Counted from the stretch's first letter, positions 32,921-42,509 are shown. The stretch: DNA of 43,029 nt from Bacteroidota bacterium (GCA_023433265.1 JAEZDR010000073.1:1-43029); one strand, 5' to 3'. Numbers and translations are program-made. The notes: generated from the letters alone by a model not told the origin.

Positions 32921-35312
32921 GCGATCTTTCTTCTTTTTTGGGTAGCACAGCCTTTGGCTTTTGCTCAGGCTGTTTCTCTTCCTGTTTAGGTTTGTCCTTA
33001 GGTTTCTTATCCCCCGGTGTCTGCGACTGATCTGCAGGTGGAACTTTGCTCTCCGGTGCTATATAGTAATCGCTCGCTCCAGGATCAGGCGCGTAATCGC
33101 TTTCCTCTCCTGGCTCTAACTCTCCTCCTTCTGTAACCTCGTCTGGTTGTGCAGCTTCATAGTCTAATACAGCTGGCGTAAAGTTTTCAGGCTTTACAAA
33201 TTGTGATTTGGTGTCAATTCCGGTGTTGCGGTCGGCTGCAGCCTTACCGTAGAAATAAGCCCATATAGGTAACGCCACAGAAGAACCTTGCCCAACATCG
33301 GAACTAAATCTTACAAACCTGTCATCACAGCCTGTCCAGATACCAGCAATGAGTTGTGGCGTAAACCCAATAAACCAGGCGTCACTGTTGTCGTTTGTAG
33401 TACCTGTTTTCCCGGCTATTTCACCCTGAACTCCGTAACTCCACATTCTTCTACCCGTGCCCGAGCGTATAACCCCCTGCATCATATTGGTAACCTCGTA
33501 GGCTGTTACGTCGTTAATTACTTCTTTCCGCTCCGGCATAAACGATTCGAGTACATTGCCAAACCTATCTTCAATTCTCGTGATGAACATCGGTTTAACA
33601 GTAAACCCCCTGCCGGGAAACATGCTGTAAGCCTGCATCATTTCAAAAAGAGAAATTTCAGTGCTACCCAGGGCAATAGAAGGATAAGGCTCTATTTTAC
33701 TTTGAAGATTACAGTTCTTTAAAAAGTCCACAAAACGCTTCGCTCCTTCATTGCCTTCGGGACCAAGCTGCTTCATAATATAAGCAGTGGCGCAGTTGCG
33801 CGACCAGGCCAATGCAGAAGCCATCGACACCGTTCTACCCGTGCAAGTAGTAGAAGTAGCCGGCACAAGACCGTGAGAGCCGAAATCCTGTTGAACATCC
33901 ACTACCGGGGTTGCCGGCGTAAACCCTCCTTCTTCAATTGCCATTCCGTATAAAAGCGGCTTGATAGTAGATCCAACCTGCCGCTTTGTATTCACGTTTA
34001 CGTGGTCGAACTTAAACGTCTTAAAGTCTATACCGCCTACCCATGCTTTTACTTCGCCGGTTAAGGCATCCATTGCCATAAAACCGGATTGCAGCATTTG
34101 CCTGTGATACTTGATAGAATCGTAAGGCGTCATGATTGTATCCATTTCCCTTTTATCGTTCCAGGCAAAAACCTTCATGGGTACTTTTTGATGGAAAGTA
34201 GCTTTGATATCCTCTTCTTCCATACCCTCGCGCGTTAGGTTTTTCCAACGCTCACTTGCCTTCATGGCTGTATTAAGCACATTCTCAAAGCCTTTCCAAA
34301 CTGTCCCCTTCCTGATATTAGATTGCGAGTTCAGGATAGTTTGCATGTAACTAAGATGTTTACCTACCGCTTCTTCACCATACAATTGCATCCTGGGATT
34401 GATGGTAGTGTAAATTTTCAAGCCATCGCGATACAAGTCGTAATTTTCACCGTTGGAATTCGTGTGGGTTTTGCACCACTTCTTCATTTCTTCGCCAAGT
34501 ACCATCCGAAAATAAGGAGCAAGGCCGGCAGTTTCGTCTAGCTTACGATACTTACTAAGGTCAATTGGTTTTGTCTTAAGTTCCTGGAACTGGTCTTCAG
34601 TGAGCATTTTGTTTCTCACCATCTGTTTAAGTACCGTGTTTCTTCTGTCCAAGGCATTTTTAGGCCTGGTACGGGGATTATACAGAGAAGGCCCTTTAAG
34701 CATCCCGATCAATACAGCAGCTTGTTCTACGTTCAATCTATCCGGCTCCACCTGGAAGAAAGTGCGGGCAGCGTTTCTAATGCCATACACGTTGTCCGAA
34801 AATGCAACAGTATTGAGGTAAAGCGTTAGTATCTCATTTTTAGTAAAGTTCCGCTCTAGTTTTAATGCAATAATCGACTCTTTTATCTTTTGAACGCTCC
34901 TCTTAAACTTATTTCGGGAATAATTATCCGTAAATAGATTCTTAGCAGTCTGCATTGTAATAGTACTCGCCCCTCCTTCGCTTCCAAGACTAAATATTGC
35001 CCGGCCGAGCGAACGGGCATCGATGCCTGAATGTTCATAGAACCTTTCATCCTCCGTAGCAATTGCTGCATTAATTACATGCCTGCTAATATCCTTAAAC
35101 TCTACGTTGATCCGGTCTTCCAGGTAATATTTACCCATCAGTGTTCCGTCTTCTGCATAAACCTGGCTAGCTAATGAAGCAGACGGATTTTGAATGTCTT
35201 CGATGGATGGCATCTTTCCGAGAGCCCCGAAATTTGCCATTACGATTAATAAAACAATAAGCCCAAGCAGGGAAACAAAACTGATCCAAAGAATCTTTAC
35301 TGATCTCGTCAT
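32910..35312 (-). CDS. mrcA: Penicillin-binding protein 1A (bifunctional)
   Basis: 800 aa. One membrane helix (7-27), glycosyltransferase domain GT51 with EDERFYEH (87-94) and later motifs, then a class A transpeptidase domain: active-site Ser in GSTIKP, SRN and KTGTT. It polymerises and cross-links peptidoglycan at the outer face of the inner membrane. The last 80 residues form a Pro/Lys/Glu-rich low-complexity tail. PorW/SprE starts 21 bases upstream, so both may be transcribed together. Confidence 0.94.
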   Translation of the reverse strand: MTRSVKILWISFVSLLGLIVLLIVMANFGALGKMPSIEDIQNPSASLASQVYAEDGTLMGKYYLEDRINVEFKDISRHVINAAIATEDERFYEHSGIDARSLGRAIFSLGSEGGASTITMQTAKNLFTDNYSRNKFKRSVQKIKESIIALKLERNFTKNEILTLYLNTVAFSDNVYGIRNAARTFFQVEPDRLNVEQAAVLIGMLKGPSLYNPRTRPKNALDRRNTVLKQMVRNKMLTEDQFQELKTKPIDLSKYRKLDETAGLAPYFRMVLGEEMKKWCKTHTNSNGENYDLYRDGLKIYTTINPRMQLYGEEAVGKHLSYMQTILNSQSNIRKGTVWKGFENVLNTAMKASERWKNLTREGMEEEDIKATFHQKVPMKVFAWNDKREMDTIMTPYDSIKYHRQMLQSGFMAMDALTGEVKAWVGGIDFKTFKFDHVNVNTKRQVGSTIKPLLYGMAIEEGGFTPATPVVDVQQDFGSHGLVPATSTTCTGRTVSMASALAWSRNCATAYIMKQLGPEGNEGAKRFVDFLKNCNLQSKIEPYPSIALGSTEISLFEMMQAYSMFPGRGFTVKPMFITRIEDRFGNVLESFMPERKEVINDVTAYEVTNMMQGVIRSGTGRRMWSYGVQGEIAGKTGTTNDNSDAWFIGFTPQLIAGIWTGCDDRFVRFSSDVGQGSSVALPIWAYFYGKAAADRNTGIDTKSQFVKPENFTPAVLDYEAAQPDEVTEGGELEPGEESDYAPDPGASDYYIAPESKVPPADQSQTPGDKKPKDKPKQEEKQPEQKPKAVLPKKEERSPNF

Positions 35313-35333
35313 AGCGCTGAATAGGGTGCAAAG

Positions 35334-38282
35334 TTAAAATACGCCGGGTAAAGCCTGCTTTATCATATTCCTGTAGGCTTCTACTTGTTTATTCTCCTGT
35401 AAAAGTTTCATATTTTCCTCGCTAATCACCAGGTAGGAATATTTAGCAGCACTAAGCCATGGCAAAATTCGAGCCGCAGTAAGCGGTCTTGTTTTGGTAA
35501 CATAGTCTACCGCATCTCCCGCATCCTTAAACGGGCCAAGGAGCAATATTGTGTACTGCGCATCAATTTTATTGATTGAAACCGGCGGCGGATTGCTCAT
35601 CCGGCTGCCGTTGAAACGAACAAATGAGTTCTTGCCTTCATTGATATATACATTATCCACCCTGTCCAGTACTACCGCTACAAAGTGTTTTTCAGCGGCG
35701 TTAAAACTAAATAGAGGCTTTGAAGCTAATGTATCCGGCTTGTCAGGCTTAAGCTTCAACGAATCTCGTTTAGGCAGTTCCGTAACTTTCAATTTGTTAT
35801 TAGCAAAACTACTGTCTGGCTTTCTTGTATCTTGCAAGCCGTAAGTATCAAGGTCTACTCTTTTCGCTACTTCTTCCTCTTCAACTTTTGCGTCGAGTTT
35901 GGTGAGATATTCTTCTATTTCCTTACGCCGCTTCAGTACATCAATCATGGTAATAGCGCGTTCCGAAAGCGGTGTCGGAGGTGTTTTTTTAGTTAGAGCC
36001 GTTAATTTTAAGATGGCAGTACTGTCCTCTTTTTGCTTTATATAATAAATGCTTTCGATAAACAGCAACTGATCGGTCCAATACTTACTTCCATACAAAC
36101 TGTCAGCTTTCTCTTTCTCCGCTTTTGCCCGTTCAAAATCCCCTTCAACAAATAGATTATAAATATTCTCGTACAGCTTGGTTGCACCCTCCTCGACGTC
36201 ATCCGCTGATGTTTGATTTGACATCATCTTGTTCCACTTACCAGTACCAAATTCGGTGGAAAGAACGGAGGCGGCTGAATCAGCAAGTTCTTTATCTCCC
36301 TCCTTACCTGCGGCAAACGATAATTTGAAGAGAGCCTCTTCTTTATATTGGGATTTAGGAAAACGCTTCAACAATTCTTTATAGGACCTTACTGCTGCAG
36401 GATAGTTGCTAAGTTCTTCCAGGAAAAGATTACCATTATCCAAAAGCGCTTTTTCGATAACACCCTCTGCCGCCGAAATTTCTTCTTTAGTTGAAGGCAC
36501 TTCGGTACTTACTTCAGTTTCCTTCTTTTTTTCGCCTTTTTCATCTAATGTTTCAATTGCTGCAATGTCTACATCAAGTACATCTCCGGCTACCGAAAGT
36601 GATCGCTCAATGGCAGCATCCCGTCGCCAATTGTCTACATTGGGACGTTTACCCCATCGCTGCTGAAACTCAGAGAACCCCCTTGATTTTGCACTATTGC
36701 TATTGAAATACCATTCGCCCTTTGTATCGCCAAACAAGTCCTTGGGTTTATCGTTGGAGCTAGAAAGGTTAAAAGGCGCTCCGGGCGTTCCTCCCTCGCC
36801 TGCTGCTTCAGCTCTTTCCTTTCTTTTCTTTTTTCTATTCGCAGCCGCAGCCTTTTTGTAATATTCAATCTTTTCCTGTTCAGACAGCGAGGCAATGTAT
36901 AAGAGGCTATCCTGTACCTGTACGTCTTTTATGTTTTTTGCTATCTTCCCCAAAACCGGTTTGAAACTAGTAGCTATACGTTGTTCCTCACCCTTTAATA
37001 CAGCAACATCGAGGCTGTCATAAAACCTGGCAGCATCCGTATATTTCTCTAGTTTATATGCCACATCGGCCAACAGGAAAAATGATCTGGACTTTTGCTC
37101 CTGGTTTGCAGCGTTTTTAGGATGTACGGCTTTTAACAGCATCTGTTCAGCTCCCGGCAAATTCTTTCGCTCCAGTTCTGCTTTGGCAGCGGTGTAGTAT
37201 ATCACGTCCCGGTATTGGGCATACTTGTCTTTCGATGCTAATTTCAAAAGCTCCGCTATTCGTTTTTGTATTTCATCATTACTTGAGCTTACCGCCTTTA
37301 CTGCATTCAGCGTGGCATTAACCTCCATTACCGGGTCGTTTGTTTTCCGGGCCGACTCATTGAACAATTCAGCAGCCCCGGCAGCATTCCCCGCTAAAGT
37401 GAGAAGTTGTCCGGCTAGATATTGCTTTCTCGCTTTCTCAGTTACTCCGTCTGCTTTATCAAGTGATGCGACTATGTAATGAGCAGCGCTGTCGTAATTT
37501 TTCTGTTTATAAAACCAATAGCCAGACAATTCGTCAAGGTCTGCTTTCAGGCGTTTTGGAAAGGCAGGATCGTTTCGTAAAATTTCTATCATTCCAATTG
37601 CCTCGCCCATTTTACCGCTCTCAATAAAAACCCTTACCAACCACACCAAAGCATCGTTGCGGCTTGGAGGGCGCGACATAGTCTTTTTTACCAAATTGGC
37701 TTTTTCGTCAGTAGCGATCGTGAAAATCTTTGCCTCATTTGATGCATTACTACCAATAGGTATGTGATAACCCCCATCTTCTTTTGGTGAGAAAGCGTAA
37801 TTGATATATTGAAAGGTGTGATATGCAGAATCAAGGTCGTTTTTATAAAAATAAGCCTGTCCTAGCAACAGGTACATGTTATCTACCCAATCGCTGCGGA
37901 GGTCATGCAGAAGTATACCAGCAGTACATTTATATATGAGCGAGTCAATTTCCGTCTTTTCCTGCGCCGTTGTACTAAGGGAATAATTGTAATAGCTCAA
38001 AAGACTATCGTAATTGTCTTTGTGGGATGCCTTTGCGCGGGCCAAAAGTTCATCAAGTTTTACCTGGCTATTGTAATAATAGTTGAAATGTGTAAATGAG
38101 TTCTGGCTGAACCTTTTAAAAAAGTTCCATTTCTTGTTCTGCGTTTTTTCGGCCCTAAGCAAACGGTTCTGGTAGCGCTTGGGTTTTTCCTTTACCTCTA
38201 TCTCCGTTCCAGGCTGGGCGTTCAACCCAGTCGAAAAAAATACCACTACACAAAAGAGAAAAACCTTTAAACTCGACTTCAT
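35334..38282 (-). CDS. porW: PorW/SprE-type TPR protein (type IX secretion and gliding)
   Basis: 982 aa from ATG 38282, with signal peptide ending NAQ. N-terminal conserved block (KKWNFFKRFSQNSFTHFNYYY), then many TPR-like helix pairs such as NMYLLLGQAYFYKNDLDSAY and ADVAYKLEKYTDAARFYDSL, and a C-terminal beta-rich SPOR-like segment. In Flavobacterium and Porphyromonas, proteins of this kind are needed for type IX secretion and gliding. Here no lipobox is seen, unlike some homologues. It presumably works in the periplasm. PBP1A follows 21 bases downstream. Confidence 0.88.
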   Translation of the reverse strand: MKSSLKVFLFCVVVFFSTGLNAQPGTEIEVKEKPKRYQNRLLRAEKTQNKKWNFFKRFSQNSFTHFNYYYNSQVKLDELLARAKASHKDNYDSLLSYYNYSLSTTAQEKTEIDSLIYKCTAGILLHDLRSDWVDNMYLLLGQAYFYKNDLDSAYHTFQYINYAFSPKEDGGYHIPIGSNASNEAKIFTIATDEKANLVKKTMSRPPSRNDALVWLVRVFIESGKMGEAIGMIEILRNDPAFPKRLKADLDELSGYWFYKQKNYDSAAHYIVASLDKADGVTEKARKQYLAGQLLTLAGNAAGAAELFNESARKTNDPVMEVNATLNAVKAVSSSNDEIQKRIAELLKLASKDKYAQYRDVIYYTAAKAELERKNLPGAEQMLLKAVHPKNAANQEQKSRSFFLLADVAYKLEKYTDAARFYDSLDVAVLKGEEQRIATSFKPVLGKIAKNIKDVQVQDSLLYIASLSEQEKIEYYKKAAAANRKKKRKERAEAAGEGGTPGAPFNLSSSNDKPKDLFGDTKGEWYFNSNSAKSRGFSEFQQRWGKRPNVDNWRRDAAIERSLSVAGDVLDVDIAAIETLDEKGEKKKETEVSTEVPSTKEEISAAEGVIEKALLDNGNLFLEELSNYPAAVRSYKELLKRFPKSQYKEEALFKLSFAAGKEGDKELADSAASVLSTEFGTGKWNKMMSNQTSADDVEEGATKLYENIYNLFVEGDFERAKAEKEKADSLYGSKYWTDQLLFIESIYYIKQKEDSTAILKLTALTKKTPPTPLSERAITMIDVLKRRKEIEEYLTKLDAKVEEEEVAKRVDLDTYGLQDTRKPDSSFANNKLKVTELPKRDSLKLKPDKPDTLASKPLFSFNAAEKHFVAVVLDRVDNVYINEGKNSFVRFNGSRMSNPPPVSINKIDAQYTILLLGPFKDAGDAVDYVTKTRPLTAARILPWLSAAKYSYLVISEENMKLLQENKQVEAYRNMIKQALPGVF

Positions 38283-38406
38283 GCAAATACAACGTTGATT
38301 TATAACGCTCAAGCGGACAAAAATATTTTTAAAAGTACATCTATTTTCATTTTATGCCTGTTAAAGCCTCTCGTACCTGTTCTACCTTTAATTTTGATTA
38401 ATATAT

Positions 38407-38802
38407 ATGGCAACCTCAGAACCCAATCCAGCACTAAAAAGGCTAAAAAGCCGATACAGGTTTGTTATAATCAACGACGATACATTCGAAGAAATCGTAA
38501 CATTTAAGTTAACCCGGAGTAGTGTTTACGTATCGTTCAGTATGCTTTTTGTACTTCTAATAGGGTTAACAGTGGCTTTATTAGTCCTCACACCGCTCAA
38601 ATATTACATACCCGGCTATGGCAGACAAAGCGCTCAGAAAGAGTTACAAGTACTAAAGTTGCACACCGACTCGCTGGAACGTGCCTTGTTGTATAAAGAT
38701 CAGTATTTAAAAAACATACAAACGGTACTTTCGGGGGGCGTACCAGATCAAATTGACACCACCGCCATTACCATCCCTGAGTATGAGGTATCCAACGACT
38801 AA
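38407..38802 (+). CDS. Short membrane protein resembling the N-terminus of M23 peptidases
   Basis: 131 aa: cytoplasmic start, one transmembrane helix (about 43-63, SFSMLFVLLIGLTVALLVL), then LKYYIPGYGRQSAQKELQ and a coiled coil. RYRFVIINDDTFEEIVTFKLTR before the helix and the TPLxxYIPGY sequence after it are as in Bacteroidota M23 peptidases, but the catalytic LytM domain is missing: the gene ends 38802 and overlaps atpZ by 20 bases. A near-consensus -7 element (TACCTTTA, 38383-38390) precedes it. Divergent from porW. Confidence 0.75.
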   Translation: MATSEPNPALKRLKSRYRFVIINDDTFEEIVTFKLTRSSVYVSFSMLFVLLIGLTVALLVLTPLKYYIPGYGRQSAQKELQVLKLHTDSLERALLYKDQYLKNIQTVLSGGVPDQIDTTAITIPEYEVSND

Positions 38803-39007
38803 GAAAGGCAACAAACATTTGCTACTGCAATACCTCGGGTTAACATTTCAACTCGTCGTTACAATAGCCTTGCTCCTGTTTGCCGGCAGTTGGCTGGATA
38901 AAAAAATGCAAATGCAGTTTCCGGTTTGCGTGTGGTTACTACCTTTAGCCGGCATTATTGCAATGATAGTAAAAGTGATAAAGGATACTTCCAAAAACAA
39001 CCAATGA
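38783..39007 (+). CDS. atpZ: AtpZ/AtpI family membrane protein
   Basis: 74 aa, two membrane helices: YLGLTFQLVVTIALLLFAGSWL and VCVWLLPLAGIIAMIVKVI, with a basic loop between (DKKMQMQF). This is the short AtpZ form found before F-type ATP synthase genes, probably an assembly or magnesium/calcium transport factor. The start ATG 38783 lies inside the previous gene; the end overlaps the next start (ATGA). No ATP synthase gene follows in this window. Confidence 0.85.
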   Translation: MRYPTTKKGNKHLLLQYLGLTFQLVVTIALLLFAGSWLDKKMQMQFPVCVWLLPLAGIIAMIVKVIKDTSKNNQ

Positions 39008-39399
39008 ATAAGCGAACCCTGCTACTACTAACAATCGTTTTTGTAGTGCTCAATGCACTGTTTATTGTTTTCGCTGCCAGGCTTGCGGCAGCAAATGTTG
39101 ATAATGAGGTATTGATTGTTACGAATCTGTTGTTGTACATCCTTTCAATACTTACACATTTCATGCAGGTTAACGCCCTGAAAAATAAGAACCCGCAGGT
39201 TTTTGTCAGGACCGTAATGGCAGGTACCATGATTAAACTATTTGTCTTGGCAACAGCAGTGCTGATCTATCTTGTAGTCGCTAAAGAAAACAGGAATATT
39301 CCGGCCGTATTTGGTGCTATGATTGTCTATGTGGTTTACATGATAATTGACACCCGATCTTCATTAAGCCTGAATAAAAGCAGAAATGTCAGGAATTGA
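39004..39399 (+). CDS. Four-helix membrane protein of the atp-leader type
   Basis: 131 aa, four membrane helices. Starts MNKRTLLLLTIVFVVLNALF at ATG 39004, inside the TGA of atpZ (ATGA). Length and the position after atpZ match the second leader gene of Bacteroidota atp operons, related to AtpI. The annotation is by place and hydrophobic pattern. Overlaps the SprT-like gene by 14 bases. Confidence 0.75.
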   Translation: MNKRTLLLLTIVFVVLNALFIVFAARLAAANVDNEVLIVTNLLLYILSILTHFMQVNALKNKNPQVFVRTVMAGTMIKLFVLATAVLIYLVVAKENRNIPAVFGAMIVYVVYMIIDTRSSLSLNKSRNVRN

Positions 39400-40015
39400 G
39401 CATCCCATGGAAGCCCTCAGGGAGTATTTGCCCGAGGGTAGTTTTGAAGGGGTTGTTGAATACATTCATAAATACAGGGTTCATCTTACAGTTACACGAG
39501 CGAGAAAAAGTGTGCTGGGTGATTACAGGCATCCGGTGATGGGCAAGAATCACAGGATTACCGTGAATGGCAATTTGAATAAATTCGAGTTTCTTATCAC
39601 CCTGTTGCACGAGATAGCCCACCTGCTAACCTTCGATCAGTATGGAAATAAAGTGGATTCGCATGGGCAGGAATGGAAAAAGGAGTACAGCAGCTTACTG
39701 GTTACCTTCGTAAGAAATAGCATCTTTCCGCCCGACATTGTACAAGTACTAAGAAAATCTATTGCAAGCCCCTCAGCTACAGCTAACGGCGAGACCGAAC
39801 TACTTTCCGTATTAAGAAAGTATGATGAAAACAGGAAACCTGGTTGGGTCATGATTCAAGACCTTCCTCCTCACTCAAAATTCCGAACGCCAGACGGAAG
39901 AGTCTTTAAGATTATTGGCAAATTGAGAAAGCGCTACCGCGCAACCGAAGTTCGTACGGGCAATGGCTACTTGTTTAACCCTATTTACGAAGTTTATTTC
40001 CTGGAGGGCGAATAG
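39386..40015 (+). CDS. SprT-like zinc metalloprotease domain protein
   Basis: 209 aa. Contains HEIAH at residues 75-79 (zinc and catalytic Glu) within FLITLLHEIAHLLTF, and a later His in SHGQEWKKEY. Similar to SprT/Spartan proteases, which cut DNA-protein crosslinks in eukaryotes; bacterial role uncertain. A C-terminal domain of about 60 residues (PPHSKFRTPDGRVF, RKRYRATEV) with beta strands may bind nucleic acid. Overlaps the membrane-protein gene by 14 bases, so it shares that transcript. Confidence 0.88.
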   Translation: MSGIEHPMEALREYLPEGSFEGVVEYIHKYRVHLTVTRARKSVLGDYRHPVMGKNHRITVNGNLNKFEFLITLLHEIAHLLTFDQYGNKVDSHGQEWKKEYSSLLVTFVRNSIFPPDIVQVLRKSIASPSATANGETELLSVLRKYDENRKPGWVMIQDLPPHSKFRTPDGRVFKIIGKLRKRYRATEVRTGNGYLFNPIYEVYFLEGE

Positions 40016-40120
40016 CTGCTTTTTACGACTAATTTTTTCATTTCTATCCGTAGTTTCTAACAAAAAGTTTTTAAGGTTGGAATATGAAGGTATAAAGTAG
40101 AATTGTTTGAAATAAGCTGG

Positions 40121-40128
40121 TAAGTTTG
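40121..40128 (+). promoter_or_regulatory. Bacteroidota-type -7 element before pdxJ
   Basis: TAAGTTTG fits TAnnTTTG, 7 bases before ATG 40136. The message would have almost no leader. Confidence 0.4.
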
Positions 40129-40135
40129 CCGCCCG

Positions 40136-40861
40136 ATGAGTATTACCAAACTGTCAGTAAACATCAACAAATTTGCTACCCTTAGAAACAGCAGGGGGGG
40201 AAACAATCCCGATGTAGTAAAGGCAGCAATCGACGCGCAGCTTTTCGGTGCTGATGGCGTAACCGTCCACCCGCGGCCCGACGAAAGACATATCAGGTAC
40301 GCTGATGTTCGTGAAATAAAAAAAATAATCACCACAGAATTTAATATTGAAGGCAATTGCCGCGAGCAAAAGTTTGTTGACCTCGTGCTGGAAGTTAAAC
40401 CTCACCAGGTTACTTTAGTTCCCGACGTAGAAGGGCAACTCACAAGCGATCACGGTTGGGATACCATAAAACAAGGCGATTACCTCAAGGAAATAATCAG
40501 CATCTTCAAACAGGCTGGTATTCGTGTTAGCATCTTCGTAGATGCAGATGTTAGAATGGTTGAAGGCGCTGCTGCTACCGGTACAGACAGGATTGAATTA
40601 TATACTGAAAACTATGCAAGGCAATACGCTGCCGGAAATGGCATGAAGGCTATCAAACCTTACATTGAAGCAGCAAAGCTGGCAAACACCCTAGGTTTGG
40701 GTATTAATGCGGGGCACGACCTCGACATGAATAACTTGAAGTATTTCAGGGAGAACATTCCTCAGCTGGCTGAAGTAAGCATAGGGCATGCATTAATTTG
40801 CGACGCTTTGTACCTGGGCTATCAAAATACTATACAGCTTTATAAACGTCAACTGGGTTAA
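40136..40861 (+). CDS. pdxJ: Pyridoxine 5'-phosphate synthase
   Basis: 241 aa, TIM barrel. It joins 1-deoxyxylulose 5-phosphate and 3-amino-1-phosphonooxyacetone in vitamin B6 synthesis. Motifs: LSVNINKFATLRNSRGG, GVTVHPRPDERHI, GINAGHDLDMNNL and SIGHALICDALY near the end, all typical. Own -7 element; the ArsC-like gene follows after 26 bases. Confidence 0.95.
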   Translation: MSITKLSVNINKFATLRNSRGGNNPDVVKAAIDAQLFGADGVTVHPRPDERHIRYADVREIKKIITTEFNIEGNCREQKFVDLVLEVKPHQVTLVPDVEGQLTSDHGWDTIKQGDYLKEIISIFKQAGIRVSIFVDADVRMVEGAAATGTDRIELYTENYARQYAAGNGMKAIKPYIEAAKLANTLGLGINAGHDLDMNNLKYFRENIPQLAEVSIGHALICDALYLGYQNTIQLYKRQLG

Positions 40862-40887
40862 AATCTAAGTTTAGAAAAGGAAGCGAG

Positions 40888-41241
40888 ATGTACAAGATTT
40901 TCGGAATCAGAAGTTGTGATACTATTAAAAAGACTTTGAAATATTTCAAGGATAAAGACCTTCCATTTAGTTTCCACGACTATAGAATTGAAGGCATAGA
41001 AAAAGAAGTAATTGAAGAATGGGTGAAACAGGTGGGTTTGGATACTATCTTCAACAAGAAAAGCACAACCTGGCGCGAACTTGACGAAGCCTTTCAGAAA
41101 ACCATCAACACAGAGAAAAAAGCAATCAAATTAATGGCCGACAGAACTACGCTGATAAAAAGGCCGGTTATTACCAAGAGAGGTAAAGTGGTAGCCATAG
41201 GATTTAGCGAAGAAGACTTTAAAGAAAAGTTCAGGACATAG
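40888..41241 (+). CDS. ArsC/Spx-like family protein
   Basis: 117 aa, thioredoxin-like ArsC fold. Cys10 in IRSCDTIKK is the single reactive Cys; KKSTTWREL and IKRPVITKRGK match the family. Such proteins are called arsenate reductase family or YffB-like; no arsenic genes are near, so arsenate reduction is doubtful. It may act with glutathione-type thiols or as a redox switch. Probably transcribed with pdxJ. Confidence 0.85.
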   Translation: MYKIFGIRSCDTIKKTLKYFKDKDLPFSFHDYRIEGIEKEVIEEWVKQVGLDTIFNKKSTTWRELDEAFQKTINTEKKAIKLMADRTTLIKRPVITKRGKVVAIGFSEEDFKEKFRT

Positions 41242-41312
41242 TAATAACGTCCCTAATTCATAGCATCCTTGACGCGCTTATAGCAGTGCTTCCTGGAGGA
41301 GAAAGCTTAATA

Positions 41313-41337
41313 ATTCCGAAACCAAACTGTTCGGAAT
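41313..41337. repeat. Inverted repeat between converging genes
   Basis: ATTCCGAA (41313-41320) and TTCGGAAT (41330-41337), perfect, 9-nt loop. No T run, so it is only a possible terminator for pdxJ-arsC and the convergent thioredoxin gene. Confidence 0.5.
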
Positions 41338-41363
41338 GTTACGGCCGCATCTGAGTACGCGGT

Positions 41364-42509
41364 TTACCCCTGCTTTTTTGCTGGTTTCGTTTTGCTTTGT
41401 GTAGGAGGGGCAGCTTGCTTTTTGGGCAACACTTCTTCCAGTTTTGCAAGCAGTTCGGGACCTCTCAGGTTTTTACCAATAATGATCCCATTCGGATCTA
41501 TTAGCAGGTTTTGAGGGATAGAGCTAATCCGGTAAAGCTGTGCAGCCTGGTTGTTCCAATATTTAAGATCACTCACATTAGTCCATGTAAGATTGTCTGC
41601 TTTAATTGCCTGCAACCATGCTTCCTTATTCTGATCGAGCGATACGCCCAAAACTGTGAAATTGTTATTCCGGTATTTGTTATAGGCAGCAACAACATTT
41701 GGATTCTCAGCACGGCAGGGTCTGCACCAAGCAGCCCAAAAATCAACAAGGACATACTTACCTTTAAACTGCGATAAGGACACTGGTTTGCCGTTAACAT
41801 CATTTTGGGTAAAGTCCAGCGCCTTACTACCGATAGAACCTACTGAAGCACTTGCTAAAACTTCGGCCATGTGCTTTCCGTATTTGCTGTTTCTCGCAAC
41901 CTCTCCTAATTGGTTTAATCGGTTCTCTGCCAATTTCGCATCTTTATTCAAATCAGTATCCCATGAGTACGCGAGAACCATCGCAGCCATGGGTGAGTTG
42001 CTTTTTCGGCTGATGAACCTGTCCACGGTATTCTGGTAGATATTATATACAACAGACAATGCTGTTTTTAAACTATCACGGGCCTGGGTAGTTCGTGCAG
42101 CCTGCGAAGTGCCTTTATAATATTCAACCAGGTCATTGATTGGTTTCACGTAGATAAGGAAATCTTCATAGTCCTTATGATACATTCCGCCATTTACCTG
42201 TCCGTTGTAAACATCGTTTGCAACCGCATTTACAACCAGTTCCTCGTTGCCCATAAATAAAACCATACGCTGGTTTACAGAAGGGAAAACGAGAAACCTT
42301 GTATCAACATCAGGTACGCTACCAGTCAATTGAAACATGCCCTGGTTTACTGTGCCACTGGCCAGCGTATCCTGTTCGCTACCCGGATTCACCATGTACA
42401 CCGGCGACCCATCAGGTAGGCCCTGTATCTTGCCTGTTACCCGAAAAGCCTGCGCATTCGCAGAAATCATTACAACACCGAGGAATAGCTGGAGAATAAG
42501 TTGTTTCAT
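41364..42509 (-). CDS. TlpA-like disulfide reductase family protein with DUF4369-type N-terminus
   Basis: 381 aa from ATG 42509, signal peptide ending SANAQ. N-terminal DUF4369-like beta domain (FRVTGKIQGLPDGSPVYMVN), helical middle, then an AhpC/TSA or TlpA thioredoxin domain with WCRPC (about residue 262) in FWAAWCRPCRAENP. It likely reduces or oxidises periplasmic disulphides. The C-terminal 15 residues are basic (TKPAKKQG). Family members are common in Bacteroidota and often occur near outer-membrane proteins, as here. Confidence 0.9.
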   Translation of the reverse strand: MKQLILQLFLGVVMISANAQAFRVTGKIQGLPDGSPVYMVNPGSEQDTLASGTVNQGMFQLTGSVPDVDTRFLVFPSVNQRMVLFMGNEELVVNAVANDVYNGQVNGGMYHKDYEDFLIYVKPINDLVEYYKGTSQAARTTQARDSLKTALSVVYNIYQNTVDRFISRKSNSPMAAMVLAYSWDTDLNKDAKLAENRLNQLGEVARNSKYGKHMAEVLASASVGSIGSKALDFTQNDVNGKPVSLSQFKGKYVLVDFWAAWCRPCRAENPNVVAAYNKYRNNNFTVLGVSLDQNKEAWLQAIKADNLTWTNVSDLKYWNNQAAQLYRISSIPQNLLIDPNGIIIGKNLRGPELLAKLEEVLPKKQAAPPTQSKTKPAKKQG

